Source of the DNA: an uncultured Lachnospiraceae bacterium
GTDB taxonomy: Bacteria; Bacillota; Clostridia; Lachnospirales; Lachnospiraceae
Assembly (NCBI GenBank): GCA_949502235.1
Contig: CATBDC010000002.1
Coordinates: 1 to 64,000, forward strand
Direction: 5' to 3'
DNA: 64,000 nucleotides
A model generated the notes under the pieces. That model was not told the DNA's origin and ran no database searches. It saw nothing but the letters and a program-made list of their open reading frames with translations. Every line of letters begins with the position of its first letter. Within the stretch, counting starts at the first letter, position 1. The position numbers were made by a program, and so were the translations under genes. Below are positions 54,747 to 63,046 of this stretch, piece by piece.

Positions 54747-54771
54747 CAAAATTGCCCAAAATGCGTATAAT
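54743..54771 (+). promoter_or_regulatory. Consensus promoter of the his operon
   Basis: TTGACA and TATAAT, both perfect, separated by exactly 17 bases. The -35 overlaps the stop codon of recU. The leader to hisZ is only about 50 bases, with a short stretch (ACAGGTCTGCG) resembling part of the family-1 repeat. No T-box or attenuator can fit. Confidence 0.75.
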
Positions 54772-54827
54772 GCGTTCATGTTTACAGGTCTGCGCATTTA
54801 CTGTGTATACTAATAATAGGAGGATCT

Positions 54828-56090
54828 ATGAAAAAATTGCTGCACACTCCCGAGGGAGTCAGAGACATTTATAATGTAGAATGTGGAAAGAAGCTTACCC
54901 TTGAAAGCCGTCTTAAAAAGACGCTTCATCTGTACGGCTATCATGATATACAGACGCCTACTTTTGAGTATTTTGATGTGTTCAGAAAGGAAATCGGCAC
55001 AATTCCCTCAAAGGAGCTTTATAAGTTCTTTGATAAAGAAGGAAATACCCTGGCCCTGCGCCCGGATATTACCCCGTCTGTGGCCCGGGCGGCGGCTACC
55101 CTGTTCGGGGAGGAAGAGCTTCCCATCAGGCTGTGCTATACGGGGAATACATTTATTAATCATTCCAGCTATCAGGGCAGGCTCCGGGAGGTGACCCAGC
55201 TTGGGGCAGAGCTTATCGGGGACGATTCTGTAGAGGCAGACGCGGAGATGCTGGCTCTTGTGGTGGAATCCATGCAGGCAGTGGGACTTAAGGAATTTCA
55301 GCTGAATGTGGGAAACCTGGGCTTTTTCCACAGCCTTATTGAGGACGCCGCTCTTGATGAGGATGCGAAGGAACGCGTTATAGAGCTTGTGAATAACCGG
55401 AATTTCTATGGTGTGGAGGAATATCTGGACAGTATTATGGTAAAAAGAAGCTCAAGGGAAGCCTTTGCGGCCTTAGGTGAGCTTGTGGGCGGTGTGGAGG
55501 TTCTCTCCAGGGCAAAAAATATGGCGCCTAATTCTGCCGGGATCATGGCAGTCCGCCGGCTGGAGCGGATTTTTAATATCCTGAAGGTATATGGGGTAGA
55601 GAAATATATTACCTTTGACCTTGGCATGACGGGAACCTACGGCTACTATACGGGGATTATTTTCCGGGGGTATACGTATGGAACCGGGGATGCCATTGTA
55701 AAGGGAGGCCGTTATGACCGGCTTTTAGAAAAATTCGGGAAGGAATCCCCCTCTATCGGGTTTGCCATTGTGATAGATGAGCTTATGAATGCTATGATAC
55801 GCCAGAGAATCCGGATTGTGTATACGAGAAAGAATAGCATTGTCCTGTATGACGAGGGCATGACAAAGGATGCCATTGCTATCGCGAAGGATTTCAGGAG
55901 TAAGGCTAAAAATACGGAGCTTATGAAAAAGGATAAAAAGAAGCTTTTGGAGGAATATGTGCATTACGGCAAGGAATATTACGCCGGCACACTCATTTAT
56001 ATAAAGAAAAGCGGCGATATTCTGATGATAAACCTGGTGACAGGAGAGCAGAAGGAAATCAAGAAATCGTCTGATAAGATAGGAGATTAG
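54828..56090 (+). CDS. hisZ: ATP phosphoribosyltransferase regulatory subunit HisZ
   Basis: 420 residues, related to histidyl-tRNA synthetase but not a synthetase. Forms the complex with short HisG for the first histidine step. LLHTPEGVRDIYNVECGKK, LRPDITPSVARAAATLF, YTGNTFINHSSYQGR and LGMTGTYGYYTGIIFRGY carry the HisRS-like motifs. AGGAGGATCT precedes the ATG. First gene of hisZGDB-IE. Confidence 0.93.
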   Translation: MKKLLHTPEGVRDIYNVECGKKLTLESRLKKTLHLYGYHDIQTPTFEYFDVFRKEIGTIPSKELYKFFDKEGNTLALRPDITPSVARAAATLFGEEELPIRLCYTGNTFINHSSYQGRLREVTQLGAELIGDDSVEADAEMLALVVESMQAVGLKEFQLNVGNLGFFHSLIEDAALDEDAKERVIELVNNRNFYGVEEYLDSIMVKRSSREAFAALGELVGGVEVLSRAKNMAPNSAGIMAVRRLERIFNILKVYGVEKYITFDLGMTGTYGYYTGIIFRGYTYGTGDAIVKGGRYDRLLEKFGKESPSIGFAIVIDELMNAMIRQRIRIVYTRKNSIVLYDEGMTKDAIAIAKDFRSKAKNTELMKKDKKKLLEEYVHYGKEYYAGTLIYIKKSGDILMINLVTGEQKEIKKSSDKIGD

Positions 56091-56091
56091 T

Positions 56092-56727
56092 ATGCGTTAC
56101 CTTACATTTGCCCTGGGAAAGGGGCGGCTTGCGGATGAGACACTGGGGCTTTTTGAAAAAATAGGAATTACCTGCGAGGAGATGAAGGATAAGGCTTCAA
56201 GAAAGCTTATTTTTACCAATGAGGAGCTTAGGCTTAGGTTTTTCCTCTCCAAGGGGCCGGATGTCCCTACGTATGTGGAATATGGGGCAGCGGATATCGG
56301 GGTCGTGGGAAAGGATACCATTCTGGAGGAAGGAAGAAAGGTGCATGAGGTGCTTGACTTAGGGTTTGGGAAATGCAGGATGTGCGTGTGCGGACATGCG
56401 GAATCAGCGCATCTCCTTAAACACCATGAGCTGATCCGCGTAGCCACGAAATATCCTAAAATTGCGAAGGATTATTTTTATAATGTGAAGCATCAGACTG
56501 TGGAAATCATAAAGCTTAACGGCTCCATTGAGCTTGCGCCCATTGTAGGGCTTTCCGAGGTGATTGTGGATATTGTGGAGACGGGCTCTACCCTTAAGGA
56601 AAACGGCCTTGAGGTGTTAGAGGAGGTGTGTCCTTTATCAGCAAGAATGATTGTGAATCCGGTGACTATGCGGATGGAGAGCGAGAGGATTAAAAATCTG
56701 ATTATGAGACTTAGAAGACAGGTGTAG
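56092..56727 (+). CDS. hisG: ATP phosphoribosyltransferase, short form HisG
   Basis: 211 residues, short form lacking the regulatory ACT-like domain, hence dependent on HisZ. YLTFALGKGRLADETLGLFE, YVEYGAADIGVVGKDTILEE and IVDIVETGSTLKENGLEV are the PRPP/ATP binding motifs. First committed step: ATP plus PRPP to phosphoribosyl-ATP. One base after hisZ. Confidence 0.95.
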   Translation: MRYLTFALGKGRLADETLGLFEKIGITCEEMKDKASRKLIFTNEELRLRFFLSKGPDVPTYVEYGAADIGVVGKDTILEEGRKVHEVLDLGFGKCRMCVCGHAESAHLLKHHELIRVATKYPKIAKDYFYNVKHQTVEIIKLNGSIELAPIVGLSEVIVDIVETGSTLKENGLEVLEEVCPLSARMIVNPVTMRMESERIKNLIMRLRRQV

Positions 56728-56752
56728 CATAAAATAATGGAGGGACGGCTTT

Positions 56753-58042
56753 ATGAGGATAGAAAGGCTTTATGAGAGCACCGGGAGGAATCTTTTAAGG
56801 GATTTGCTTAAGAGAAATCCCGACCAGTATACGGAATATGAAAAAGGAGTAAGGGAGATTCTCTCTGCTGTCAGGGAGCGGGGAGATGAGGCTTTGTTTG
56901 AATTTACCCGGAAATTTGACGGGGCAGTAATTGACAGCTTCACGGTTAAGGTTACGGAGGAGGAGATAGCAGAGGCGTACTCTCTTGTGGACGGGGAGCT
57001 TCTTAGGGTTATCAGGAAGGCTCTTAAAAACATCAGATCTTACCATGAAAAGCAGCGGCAGTACAGCTGGTTTGACAGCAAGCCGGACGGAACCATGCTT
57101 GGACAGAAGGTAACCCCTCTTTTCAGGGTAGGCGTTTATGTGCCGGGCGGAAAGGCCGCTTATCCTTCATCAGTGCTTATGAATATTGTGCCTGCAAAGG
57201 TGGCGGGCGTGGATGAGATTGTGATGGCAACGCCGCCGGGAAGGGACGGCAGGATAACTCCTACTACACTTGTGGCGGCCCGTGAGGCAGGTGCGGATGT
57301 CATCTATAAGGCCGGAGGAGCCCAGGCGGTGGGAGCACTGGCCTATGGGACAGAGAGTATTCCGAAGGTAGATAAGATTGTGGGGCCGGGGAATATTTAT
57401 GTGGCTCTTGCTAAAAAAGCAGTATACGGGGATGTGAGTATTGACGCCATTGCGGGCCCCAGCGAGATTCTTGTGATTGCAGACGAGACTGCTAACCCGC
57501 GGTATGTGGCGGCGGATCTTCTCTCCCAGGCGGAGCATGACGAGCTGGCGTCAGCAGTGCTTGTGACTGACAGCGGGGAACTGGCAGAAAAGGTTTCTCT
57601 TGAGGCAGAGAGATTTACAGCAGAATTATCCCGAGGGGAGATTATCCGTAAATCCCTTGATAATTATGGCTGTATTCTGATTGTGGAGGATATGGACGCA
57701 GCGGTAAGGGCTGCAAATGAAATAGCCCCGGAGCATTTGGAGATACAGACGAAAAATCCTTATGACGTGATGATGAGAATCCGCAACGCGGGAGCAATTT
57801 TTATCGGAGAATATGCAAGCGAGCCCCTGGGTGATTACTTTGCTGGACCCAACCATGTGCTTCCAACAAACGGAACCGCAAGATTTTTCTCACCGCTTTC
57901 CGTAGATGATTTTATAAAAAAATCCAGTATTATTGCTTACTCGAAGGAAGCGCTTTCGGCTGTACATAAGGATATTGAAAGCTTTGCCAGGGCAGAGCAG
58001 CTTACGGCCCACGCAAATTCTATACAGGTTCGGTTTGAATAA
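56753..58042 (+). CDS. hisD: Histidinol dehydrogenase
   Basis: 429 residues. Last two steps, L-histidinol to histidine with NAD+ and Zn2+. [55 protein letters not shown] (zinc Glu/His) and [15 protein letters not shown] (catalytic His) are present. GGAGGGACGGCTTT precedes the ATG. Confidence 0.96.
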   Translation: MRIERLYESTGRNLLRDLLKRNPDQYTEYEKGVREILSAVRERGDEALFEFTRKFDGAVIDSFTVKVTEEEIAEAYSLVDGELLRVIRKALKNIRSYHEKQRQYSWFDSKPDGTMLGQKVTPLFRVGVYVPGGKAAYPSSVLMNIVPAKVAGVDEIVMATPPGRDGRITPTTLVAAREAGADVIYKAGGAQAVGALAYGTESIPKVDKIVGPGNIYVALAKKAVYGDVSIDAIAGPSEILVIADETANPRYVAADLLSQAEHDELASAVLVTDSGELAEKVSLEAERFTAELSRGEIIRKSLDNYGCILIVEDMDAAVRAANEIAPEHLEIQTKNPYDVMMRIRNAGAIFIGEYASEPLGDYFAGPNHVLPTNGTARFFSPLSVDDFIKKSSIIAYSKEALSAVHKDIESFARAEQLTAHANSIQVRFE

Positions 58043-58058
58043 AAAGGAGGAATAAAAT

Positions 58059-58646
58059 ATGGAGCGCCAGGTAACCTGTGAGAGGAGGACAAAGGAGACG
58101 GATATTTTTGTCACCCTTAATCTGGACGGTACAGGAAAAACGAAAATACATACGGGCATAGGCTTTTTTGATCACATGCTTGACGGCATGGCAAGGCACG
58201 GCCTGTTTGATCTTACTGTCCATGTGGACGGGGATCTTCATGTGGACGGTCATCACAGCATAGAGGATACCGGGATTGTACTTGGCCAGGCAATTCTTGA
58301 GGCAGTTGGCGGCAAGGCAGGAATTAAGCGCTACGGATATATGGTTCTTCCCATGGATGAAACGCTGGCCCTTGCGGCAGTGGATCTTTCGGGCAGGCCA
58401 TACTTTAAATATGACGCTCCTTTTACTTCGGAGCGTATTGGGGAAATGGATACGGAGCTTATCCGGGAATTTTTCTACGCAGTATCCTACAGCGCAAAAA
58501 TGAACCTGCATCTTAAGATACTGGATGCGGGAAATAACCATCATATGGCAGAGGCGCTTTTTAAGAGCTTCGGAAAGGCCCTTGATATGGCCGTGACAAG
58601 AGAACCCCGGATTGAGGGAGCATGGACAACAAAGGGAAGCCTTTAA
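58059..58646 (+). CDS. hisB: Imidazoleglycerol-phosphate dehydratase
   Basis: 195 residues, monofunctional. The two manganese motifs are clear: [14 protein letters not shown] with [14 protein letters not shown], and later [17 protein letters not shown]. Catalyses the seventh step. AGGAGGAATAAA precedes the ATG. The gene is followed 17 bases later by the HisIE fusion. Confidence 0.96.
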   Translation: MERQVTCERRTKETDIFVTLNLDGTGKTKIHTGIGFFDHMLDGMARHGLFDLTVHVDGDLHVDGHHSIEDTGIVLGQAILEAVGGKAGIKRYGYMVLPMDETLALAAVDLSGRPYFKYDAPFTSERIGEMDTELIREFFYAVSYSAKMNLHLKILDAGNNHHMAEALFKSFGKALDMAVTREPRIEGAWTTKGSL

Positions 58647-58663
58647 AAAAGGAGTGTAAAACG

Positions 58664-59947
58664 ATGAGCTACAAGAGATTGATTCCCTGCATATTCATCG
58701 CAGGACAAAAAGCAGTAAAATGGTTTGACGAGGAAGAGGTTTTGTGCGAGGATGTTCTGGCTCTTGCAAAAAGCTATAATGACAACGGAGCGGACGAGCT
58801 CTTGATTTTTGACTTGTCAGATTCTGACGAGGAGCATGAGGAGGCCATTGATTTAATGCGCAGAATCAGCCGCACCATAAGGATTCCCATGCTTGCGGGC
58901 GGAAATATCAGGCGTCTGGAGGATGTGAAAAAGATTCTGTACGCAGGGGCAAAGCGTGCCCTTATTAATTTCTCAAAGCCTGACAGCGAGAAAATGCTTG
59001 CCGAGGCGGTAAAAAGATTCGGAAAAGAAAAGCTTGCAGTATCCTTACATGATTTTGACGCTCTTTTTAAACATCAGCATGTTATCGGGGAGTATGCAGA
59101 TGAGCTGGTTTTCATGCACCGTCCTGATATGAATTCGGTGATGAATCTCCTGGATCTTCCCTGTATCATTGTGACTGATACCATGGAGGAGCCGGAGCTT
59201 ATGAAGGTGCTGAAATGTCCTGGCGTACGGGGCCTTTCGGGGAAATACATAAGCCGTCCGGATATGGATTTCGGCGGATTTAAGGAGCGGTGTGCAGACG
59301 AGGATATCATGATGACAGCCTTTGAGAGCATGATGAATTTTTCCCAGTTCAAGACAAATGAACAGGGGCTGCTTCCGGTTATTGTGCAGCATTATAAGAC
59401 GCAGGAGGTTTTAATGCTTGCCTATATGAACGAGGAGGCCTTTTACCAGACAATCAAGAGCGGGCGTATGACATATTTCAGCAGGAGCCGTAATTGTCTC
59501 TGGGTAAAGGGGGAGACAAGCGGGCATTTCCAGTATGTGAAATCACTGACTATAGACTGCGACTGCGATACTCTTTTGGCAAAGGTAGATCAGATCGGCG
59601 CGGCGTGCCACACAGGAAATCCGACCTGCTTCTACCAGCCTGTTGCAGGCGGGGAAGCAGATGTGAAAAATCCTCTGCAGATTTTTGAGACAGTTTATGA
59701 TACGATTGTGAGCAGGAAAAAGAACCCGAAGGAGGGGTCTTATACCAATTATCTTTTTGATAAGGGAATCGACAAGATTCTTAAGAAGGTAGGAGAAGAG
59801 GCCACAGAGATTGTGATAGCCGCTAAAAACCCCAATCCCGAGGAGGTAAAATACGAGATGGCTGATTTTCTGTACCATATTATGGTGCTGATGGTAGAAA
59901 AAGGGCTCTCCTGGGAGGATATTATCCGGGAGATGGCGGACAGGTAG
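58664..59947 (+). CDS. hisIE: HisF-like domain fused to bifunctional HisIE
   Basis: 427 residues. Residues 1-~215 are a HisF/HisA-like (beta-alpha)8 barrel: [55 protein letters not shown]. By eye against HisF, catalytic Asp11 aligns with Phe11 (PCIF instead of PCLD) and Asp130 aligns with His in AVSLHDFD, so this part is not expected to make IGP. Then HisI (about 230-325: [35 protein letters not shown]) and HisE (about 335-427: [29 protein letters not shown]) are intact for steps 3 and 2. ATG 58664 follows AAAGGAGTG; the open frame from 58622 overlaps hisB. Confidence 0.92.
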   Translation: MSYKRLIPCIFIAGQKAVKWFDEEEVLCEDVLALAKSYNDNGADELLIFDLSDSDEEHEEAIDLMRRISRTIRIPMLAGGNIRRLEDVKKILYAGAKRALINFSKPDSEKMLAEAVKRFGKEKLAVSLHDFDALFKHQHVIGEYADELVFMHRPDMNSVMNLLDLPCIIVTDTMEEPELMKVLKCPGVRGLSGKYISRPDMDFGGFKERCADEDIMMTAFESMMNFSQFKTNEQGLLPVIVQHYKTQEVLMLAYMNEEAFYQTIKSGRMTYFSRSRNCLWVKGETSGHFQYVKSLTIDCDCDTLLAKVDQIGAACHTGNPTCFYQPVAGGEADVKNPLQIFETVYDTIVSRKKNPKEGSYTNYLFDKGIDKILKKVGEEATEIVIAAKNPNPEEVKYEMADFLYHIMVLMVEKGLSWEDIIREMADR

Positions 59948-60028
59948 ACAGAGTGTACCGGCTTTCTTCTTTGGAAAACAGACATATCATTTCAGGTGTG
60001 GACATATCCTGTAATGAGGTGAGTGCGT

Positions 60029-60337
60029 ATGAATTCTTCGGAGAAAAGAAGAAAAGAACTTCTGGAACAGACCAGGAGGCTTTACAGTGACAGGAGGGAG
60101 CCACCGGCAGTTCATCCCCGGTATGGCTCTATCTATCACGGACTTTACGGGAATGACGGTGAGGAGGCGACCCCGGCAGGGACCTTTGGAGTACGGCTTT
60201 TTCTGGCGCTTCTCTTGTTTGCAGGGTTTGTGACAATGGACAGACAGGAGTATGAGGTATTCCATGTAAACAGTGACCGGATTGTGCAGGAGATTGAAAC
60301 AGATATTGACGTGGCGGAAGTGTGGAAGGAGTTGTAA
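60029..60337 (+). CDS. Hypothetical single-helix membrane protein
   Basis: 102 residues. A charged N-terminus (KRRKELLEQTRRLYSDRREP), one hydrophobic helix (FGVRLFLALLLFAGFVTMD) and a soluble end outside the membrane (IVQEIETDIDVAEVW). No domain recognised. ATG 60029 has ATGAGGTGAGT upstream. It begins 82 bases after hisIE and stands next to palindromic repeats. Confidence 0.65.
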   Translation: MNSSEKRRKELLEQTRRLYSDRREPPAVHPRYGSIYHGLYGNDGEEATPAGTFGVRLFLALLLFAGFVTMDRQEYEVFHVNSDRIVQEIETDIDVAEVWKEL

Positions 60338-60338
60338 C

Positions 60339-60590
60339 TTCTGGTACGGTTGGAATATCGGTATTGTTCGAGGGACGGAAGTTTTAAGATGCCCTTCCTA
60401 ACGCAGACTTAGGCAACACTCCGGTGAACTAACGGCTAACTGCGACTAAGGAGTTCAGGAATGCCTTCACTCCTAAGTCTCCGTAAGCCGTGGATTTCAC
60501 CTTCGTTAAAAACGCCTTCTAATGTCTGCTTATAGGAAGGGCATCTTAAAACTTCCTGTGCATCGAGAATAGTGTTCCTTCCAACAGCAC
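60339..60590. repeat. Palindromic repeat family 2, long element
   Basis: About 250 bp forming one large imperfect inverted repeat. Left arm: TACGGTTGGAATATCGG, GGGACGGAAGTTTTAAGATG, CCCTTCCTAACGCAGAC. Right arm mirrors it: GTCTGCTTATAGGAAGGGC, ATCTTAAAACTTCC, CCTTCCAACAGCAC. In the centre is an independent hairpin (60423-60501). No coding potential. The first ~60 bases match 26042-26100. Confidence 0.7.
60423..60501. repeat. 79-nt hairpin inside the long family-2 element
   Basis: GGTGAA at 60423 pairs with TTCACC at 60496-60501; the 22-base arms at 60433-60454 and 60469-60490 (CGGCTAAC...AAGGAGT against ACTCCTAAG...AAGCCG) are mostly complementary around a 14-base loop. Such a long stem could be a structured RNA or the folded core of the element. 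Confidence 0.55.
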
Positions 60591-60618
60591 AGATAGTTTT
60601 TTCGTTGCACAGGCGGAA

Positions 60619-60700
60619 ATTTTTCTGCTTGTACAATGGAATGTTATTCGGCGGACGGCCTGTGTAGTGAAAATCCGGTTCCAATGCACAGGAAGAAAAA
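60619..60700. repeat. Palindromic repeat family 2, diverged short element
   Basis: TTTTTCTGCTTGTACAATGG at the left is mirrored by TTCCAATGCACAGG then AAGAAAAA at the right; the inner GGAATGTTATTCGGCGGACGG matches the family-2 left end (GGAATATCGTTCGGGGGACGG). About 82 bp, next to the long copy. The rest of 60700-60815 is AT-rich non-coding DNA with a family-1 hairpin. Confidence 0.55.
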
Positions 60701-60756
60701 TTTTTAAAATTATGCAAGGTTCTGTTGTTTTGGATCGTATTATAAGTGAAATGAAG

Positions 60757-60783
60757 GTTACTGTGAACGGAGTGAACAGTAAT
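60757..60783. repeat. Repeat family 1 solo end-hairpin
   Basis: GTTACTGTGAAC, GGAG, TGAACAGTAAT: the 27-base end-hairpin, with the final C changed to T. It lies 33 bases before the ATG of the secreted protein and could be in its mRNA leader. Confidence 0.65.
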
Positions 60784-60815
60784 AAAAAAATTGATTTGCT
60801 GGGAGGTTATTGGCA

Positions 60816-61445
60816 ATGAAAAAATTGAAAGTACTGGGTGTGGCGGGAGTAATGTCACTGGCAGTAGGAACAACTGTATTTGCGGCGGATTTTTCTGGAA
60901 ACGGACGGATGATAGGGCATCATATGAATCCGGCGTCATGTGCGGCTGGAGGCTATGTAAGGACGCTGGCTGGTATTACTGCAGCGCAGTGTAATTTTGG
61001 AAACTGTAATTACATCTGTGGAAACTGGGGTGAATACTGCCGGAACTATATTGCGGCGGTGAATACTGCTGTAAATGAAAGCGGCACAGATGCGGCTGTA
61101 AGTGAAAGCGGCACTGACACGGCAGATACGGCTGTATATGACAGCTATGTGCAGAGTACCGCTGTGTATGATGATTACAGCACTGGTTATGGCTATGGCG
61201 GTAATTACGTGGATGCAGATAATGACGGTGTATGCGATAACTGGCAGGATGGCGGCTATGGCGGCGGTTATGGAAATGGCGGCGGCTATGTGGATGCAGA
61301 CAACAATGGCGTATGTGATAACTGGCAGGACGGCGGCTATGGCGGCGGTTATGGAAATGGAAACGGCCACTGCGGCGGCTATGGGAACGGCGGCTATGGC
61401 GGCGGGCATCATGGCGGCGGACATGGAAGAGGCTGTAACTGGTAA
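60816..61445 (+). CDS. Secreted Gly/Tyr-rich protein with DxDxDGxxD repeats
   Basis: 209 residues. Signal peptide MKKLKVLGVAGVMSLAVGTT with cleavage after VFA-A. Mature part: a Cys-rich segment with six Cys (PASCAAGG, QCNFGNCNYICGNWGEYC), a Thr/Asp/Ser-rich spacer, two 27-residue repeats beginning YVDADNDGVCDNWQDGGYGG (a calcium-binding D-x-D-x-D-G-x(2)-D loop; second copy has N for one D), and a Gly/His tail GGGHHGGGHGRGCNW. No family recognised beyond the Ca-type motif. Ribosome site GGGAGGTTATTGGCA. Followed by the sigma/anti-sigma pair, possibly its regulators. Confidence 0.75.
   Translation: MKKLKVLGVAGVMSLAVGTTVFAADFSGNGRMIGHHMNPASCAAGGYVRTLAGITAAQCNFGNCNYICGNWGEYCRNYIAAVNTAVNESGTDAAVSESGTDTADTAVYDSYVQSTAVYDDYSTGYGYGGNYVDADNDGVCDNWQDGGYGGGYGNGGGYVDADNNGVCDNWQDGGYGGGYGNGNGHCGGYGNGGYGGGHHGGGHGRGCNW
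61206..61367. repeat. Two 81-bp tandem repeats in the secreted protein gene
   Basis: 61206-61286 and 61287-61367 encode the two 27-residue YVDADN... units and differ at only a few bases, showing recent unequal duplication. Confidence 0.85.
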
Positions 61446-61490
61446 AAATTCCACCTGTACGGCTGGGATATCGTTCGGGGGGACGAAAGT
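61446..61490. repeat. Family 2 left-end remnant
   Basis: TTCCACCTGTACGGCTGGG, ATATCGTTCGGGGGGACG, AAAGTTTT match the family-2 left end over about 45 bases; no right end is seen before the sigma-factor gene. Confidence 0.5.
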
Positions 61491-61558
61491 TTTCTTTACA
61501 GGCAGAGGCTTATAAAGGCCGCTGCCTTATGTGTATTTAAAGTATGCTGCTGTTTACA

Positions 61559-61586
61559 GGTATGTACAGACCGTAAGAATGTGATT
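61559..61586. repeat. Repeat family 1 core, solo copy upstream of the sigma factor
   Basis: GGTATGTACAGACC then GTAAGAATGTGATT, the same first-hairpin-plus-core layout as at 3436-3480 and 14022-14053. It lies about 27 bases before the sigma ATG. Confidence 0.55.
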
Positions 61587-61612
61587 TGGCAGGCAGGGAG
61601 GTGGTGAAACGG

Positions 61613-62098
61613 ATGCAGAGTGAAGCGCAGATAAACCATGCAGTAGAGGAATATGCGGATATGGTAAAAAGAGTCTGCTTTTATCATCTGAAAAATGAGG
61701 CGGACACAGAGGATGTGTTTCAGAATGTCTTTTTAAAATACATGCTTCACGATGAGCCGTTTAGCAGCCGGGAGCATGAGAAATCGTGGCTGCTTCGTGT
61801 AGCCATCAATGCCTGCAAAGATTATCTTAAAAGCTTTTTCAGGCGCAGTGTTGTCTCCTTAGAGGTACTGGATGAAATAGAAGATGAGGAGCGCGAAAGC
61901 CATAGGGAAGTTTTGGAAGCGGTATTATCTCTTCCTGTAAAATATAAGGATGTCATTTATCTTCACTATTATGAAGGATATACGGCTGCTGAAATCGGGA
62001 AAATTATCGGGAAAAAGGAAAATACAGTTTACTCGCTGCTCTTTAGAGGGCGGGAAATGCTGAAGGAAAGGCTTGGAGGTGAAGGATTTGACGAATAG
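61613..62098 (+). CDS. RNA polymerase sigma factor, sigma-70 family, ECF subgroup
   Basis: 161 residues with only regions 2 and 4. Region 2: VEEYADMVKRVCFYHLKNEA, DTEDVFQNVFLKYM (region 2.2-2.3) and SWLLRVAINACKDYLKSF. Region 4: LPVKYKDVIYLHYYEGYTAA, EIGKIIGKKENTVYSLLFRG (helix-turn-helix). ATG 61613 follows GGGAGGTGGTGAAACGG; GTG and TTG codons further upstream are possible. The next gene starts within its last codons, so the two are coupled. Confidence 0.9.
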   Translation: MQSEAQINHAVEEYADMVKRVCFYHLKNEADTEDVFQNVFLKYMLHDEPFSSREHEKSWLLRVAINACKDYLKSFFRRSVVSLEVLDEIEDEERESHREVLEAVLSLPVKYKDVIYLHYYEGYTAAEIGKIIGKKENTVYSLLFRGREMLKERLGGEGFDE

Positions 62099-62996
62099 GG
62101 TACAGGATGCATTTAGCAGCATAACGGCTGATACAGAGCTGAAGGAATCTACAAAAAGGTACTTAAATAAAAAATATCAGGAAAATATTTGTCCCAGACG
62201 CCGCAAAGGCTTACGGCTTACGGTTTCCTTTGCCTGTGCCGTTCTTCTGTTTGTAATGGGGGCGGCCGGATATTCCTGGGTGCAGATGCCGGTTTCCTAT
62301 GTGAGCATTGATGTGAATCCTTCTATTGAACTGGCGCTTAACCGTTTTGACAGGGTTGTGGCTGTGACAGCCTATAATCCGGAAGGCGAAGAGATTGTAA
62401 ATGGACTTTCTTTAAAGGGAAAAAAATATACAGAGGCAATCCATGAGGTTGTAGAATGTGACGGCATGCGCGCATATCTTTCCGGGTCTTCGGAGGTAGT
62501 CCTTACGGTTGCGGCAGAGGAGAGCCGGGAGCCCCAGCTTGACAGAGGGGTAAGGCGCTGCGCCGGACATATGGGGCAGGGGTGCCACAATGCCTGTGCC
62601 GATATCAGTGTGATTTCACAGGCTCATGAATGTGGGCTGTCCTTTGGAAAATATAATGCATATCTTAAGCTTCTTGAGTATGACAGCTCCATTACGGCGG
62701 AGGACTGCAAGGATATGAGTATGGCCCAGATAAGGGAGCTTATCAGGGAATATGAAAGTGGCAGCCAAAGTGATGGTGAAAGCACGGCGATACCGGAAAA
62801 TAGCAGAGACGGAAATGAAGGCTCTGCCGGAAAAGATGGAAACGGGAATGACAGCGGAAATGGCAGCGGCTGCGGGAACGGAAATGGGAACGGAAATGGA
62901 AACGGCAGCGGCTACGGGAACGGAAATGGAAATGGAAATTATGGCGGTACATCACCGTGTAAAAGGAGGCATCATCACGGGAATGACCATGATTAA
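62088..62996 (+). CDS. RsgI-like membrane anti-sigma factor with Gly/Asn/His-rich tail
   Basis: 302 residues. Cytoplasmic N-terminus (1-~40, the likely sigma-binding part), one helix (about 43-63, SFACAVLLFVMGAAGYSWV), then an outside domain with the RsgI signature VSYVSIDVNPSIELALNRFD, RVVAVTAYNPEGEEIVNGL. Next a Cys/His patch (RRCAGHMGQGCHNACADI), and from about 225 a Gly/Asn/Ser repeat region ending RRHHHGNDHD. Start is TTG 62088, since GGAGGTGAAGGA sits 5-6 bases before it. In Clostridium thermocellum RsgI proteins sense extracellular polymers through C-terminal domains; here that place is taken by the Gly/Asn repeats, a composition shared with the secreted protein upstream. Confidence 0.8.
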   Translation: MTNRVQDAFSSITADTELKESTKRYLNKKYQENICPRRRKGLRLTVSFACAVLLFVMGAAGYSWVQMPVSYVSIDVNPSIELALNRFDRVVAVTAYNPEGEEIVNGLSLKGKKYTEAIHEVVECDGMRAYLSGSSEVVLTVAAEESREPQLDRGVRRCAGHMGQGCHNACADISVISQAHECGLSFGKYNAYLKLLEYDSSITAEDCKDMSMAQIRELIREYESGSQSDGESTAIPENSRDGNEGSAGKDGNGNDSGNGSGCGNGNGNGNGNGSGYGNGNGNGNYGGTSPCKRRHHHGNDHD

Positions 62997-63005
62997 AAAC
63001 CAGTA

Positions 63006-63040
63006 AAATATTCCAACCGCACAGGTAGAAATATTTTAAA
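63006..63040. repeat. Family 2 right-end remnant
   Basis: AATATTCCAACCGCACAGG then TAGAAATATTTT is the complement of the family-2 left end. Only one end is present. Confidence 0.5.
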
Positions 63041-63046
63041 TTACTG

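Noticed and set aside
54782..54804. Another family-1 repeat copy in the his leader
   Set aside because: Only the short ACAGGTCTGCG-type stretch is similar; no core or pairing partner is present.
54772..54827. T-box or histidine attenuator before hisZ
   Set aside because: Only about 50 bases between promoter and start, with no His-codon leader peptide and no room for T-box stems.
60423..60501. Integron attC site
   Set aside because: It folds like one, but there are no paired core sites, no integrase and no adjacent cassette; it sits inside an inverted-repeat element.
60436..60939. Minus-strand open frame of 167 codons
   Set aside because: It crosses palindromic repeats and the start of the secreted-protein gene, has no ribosome site and no recognisable sequence.
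61102..61515. Second open frame over the Gly-rich gene
   Set aside because: Shadow frame produced by the repeated GGC/TAT/GGN codons; Met/Ala-rich composition and no ribosome site.
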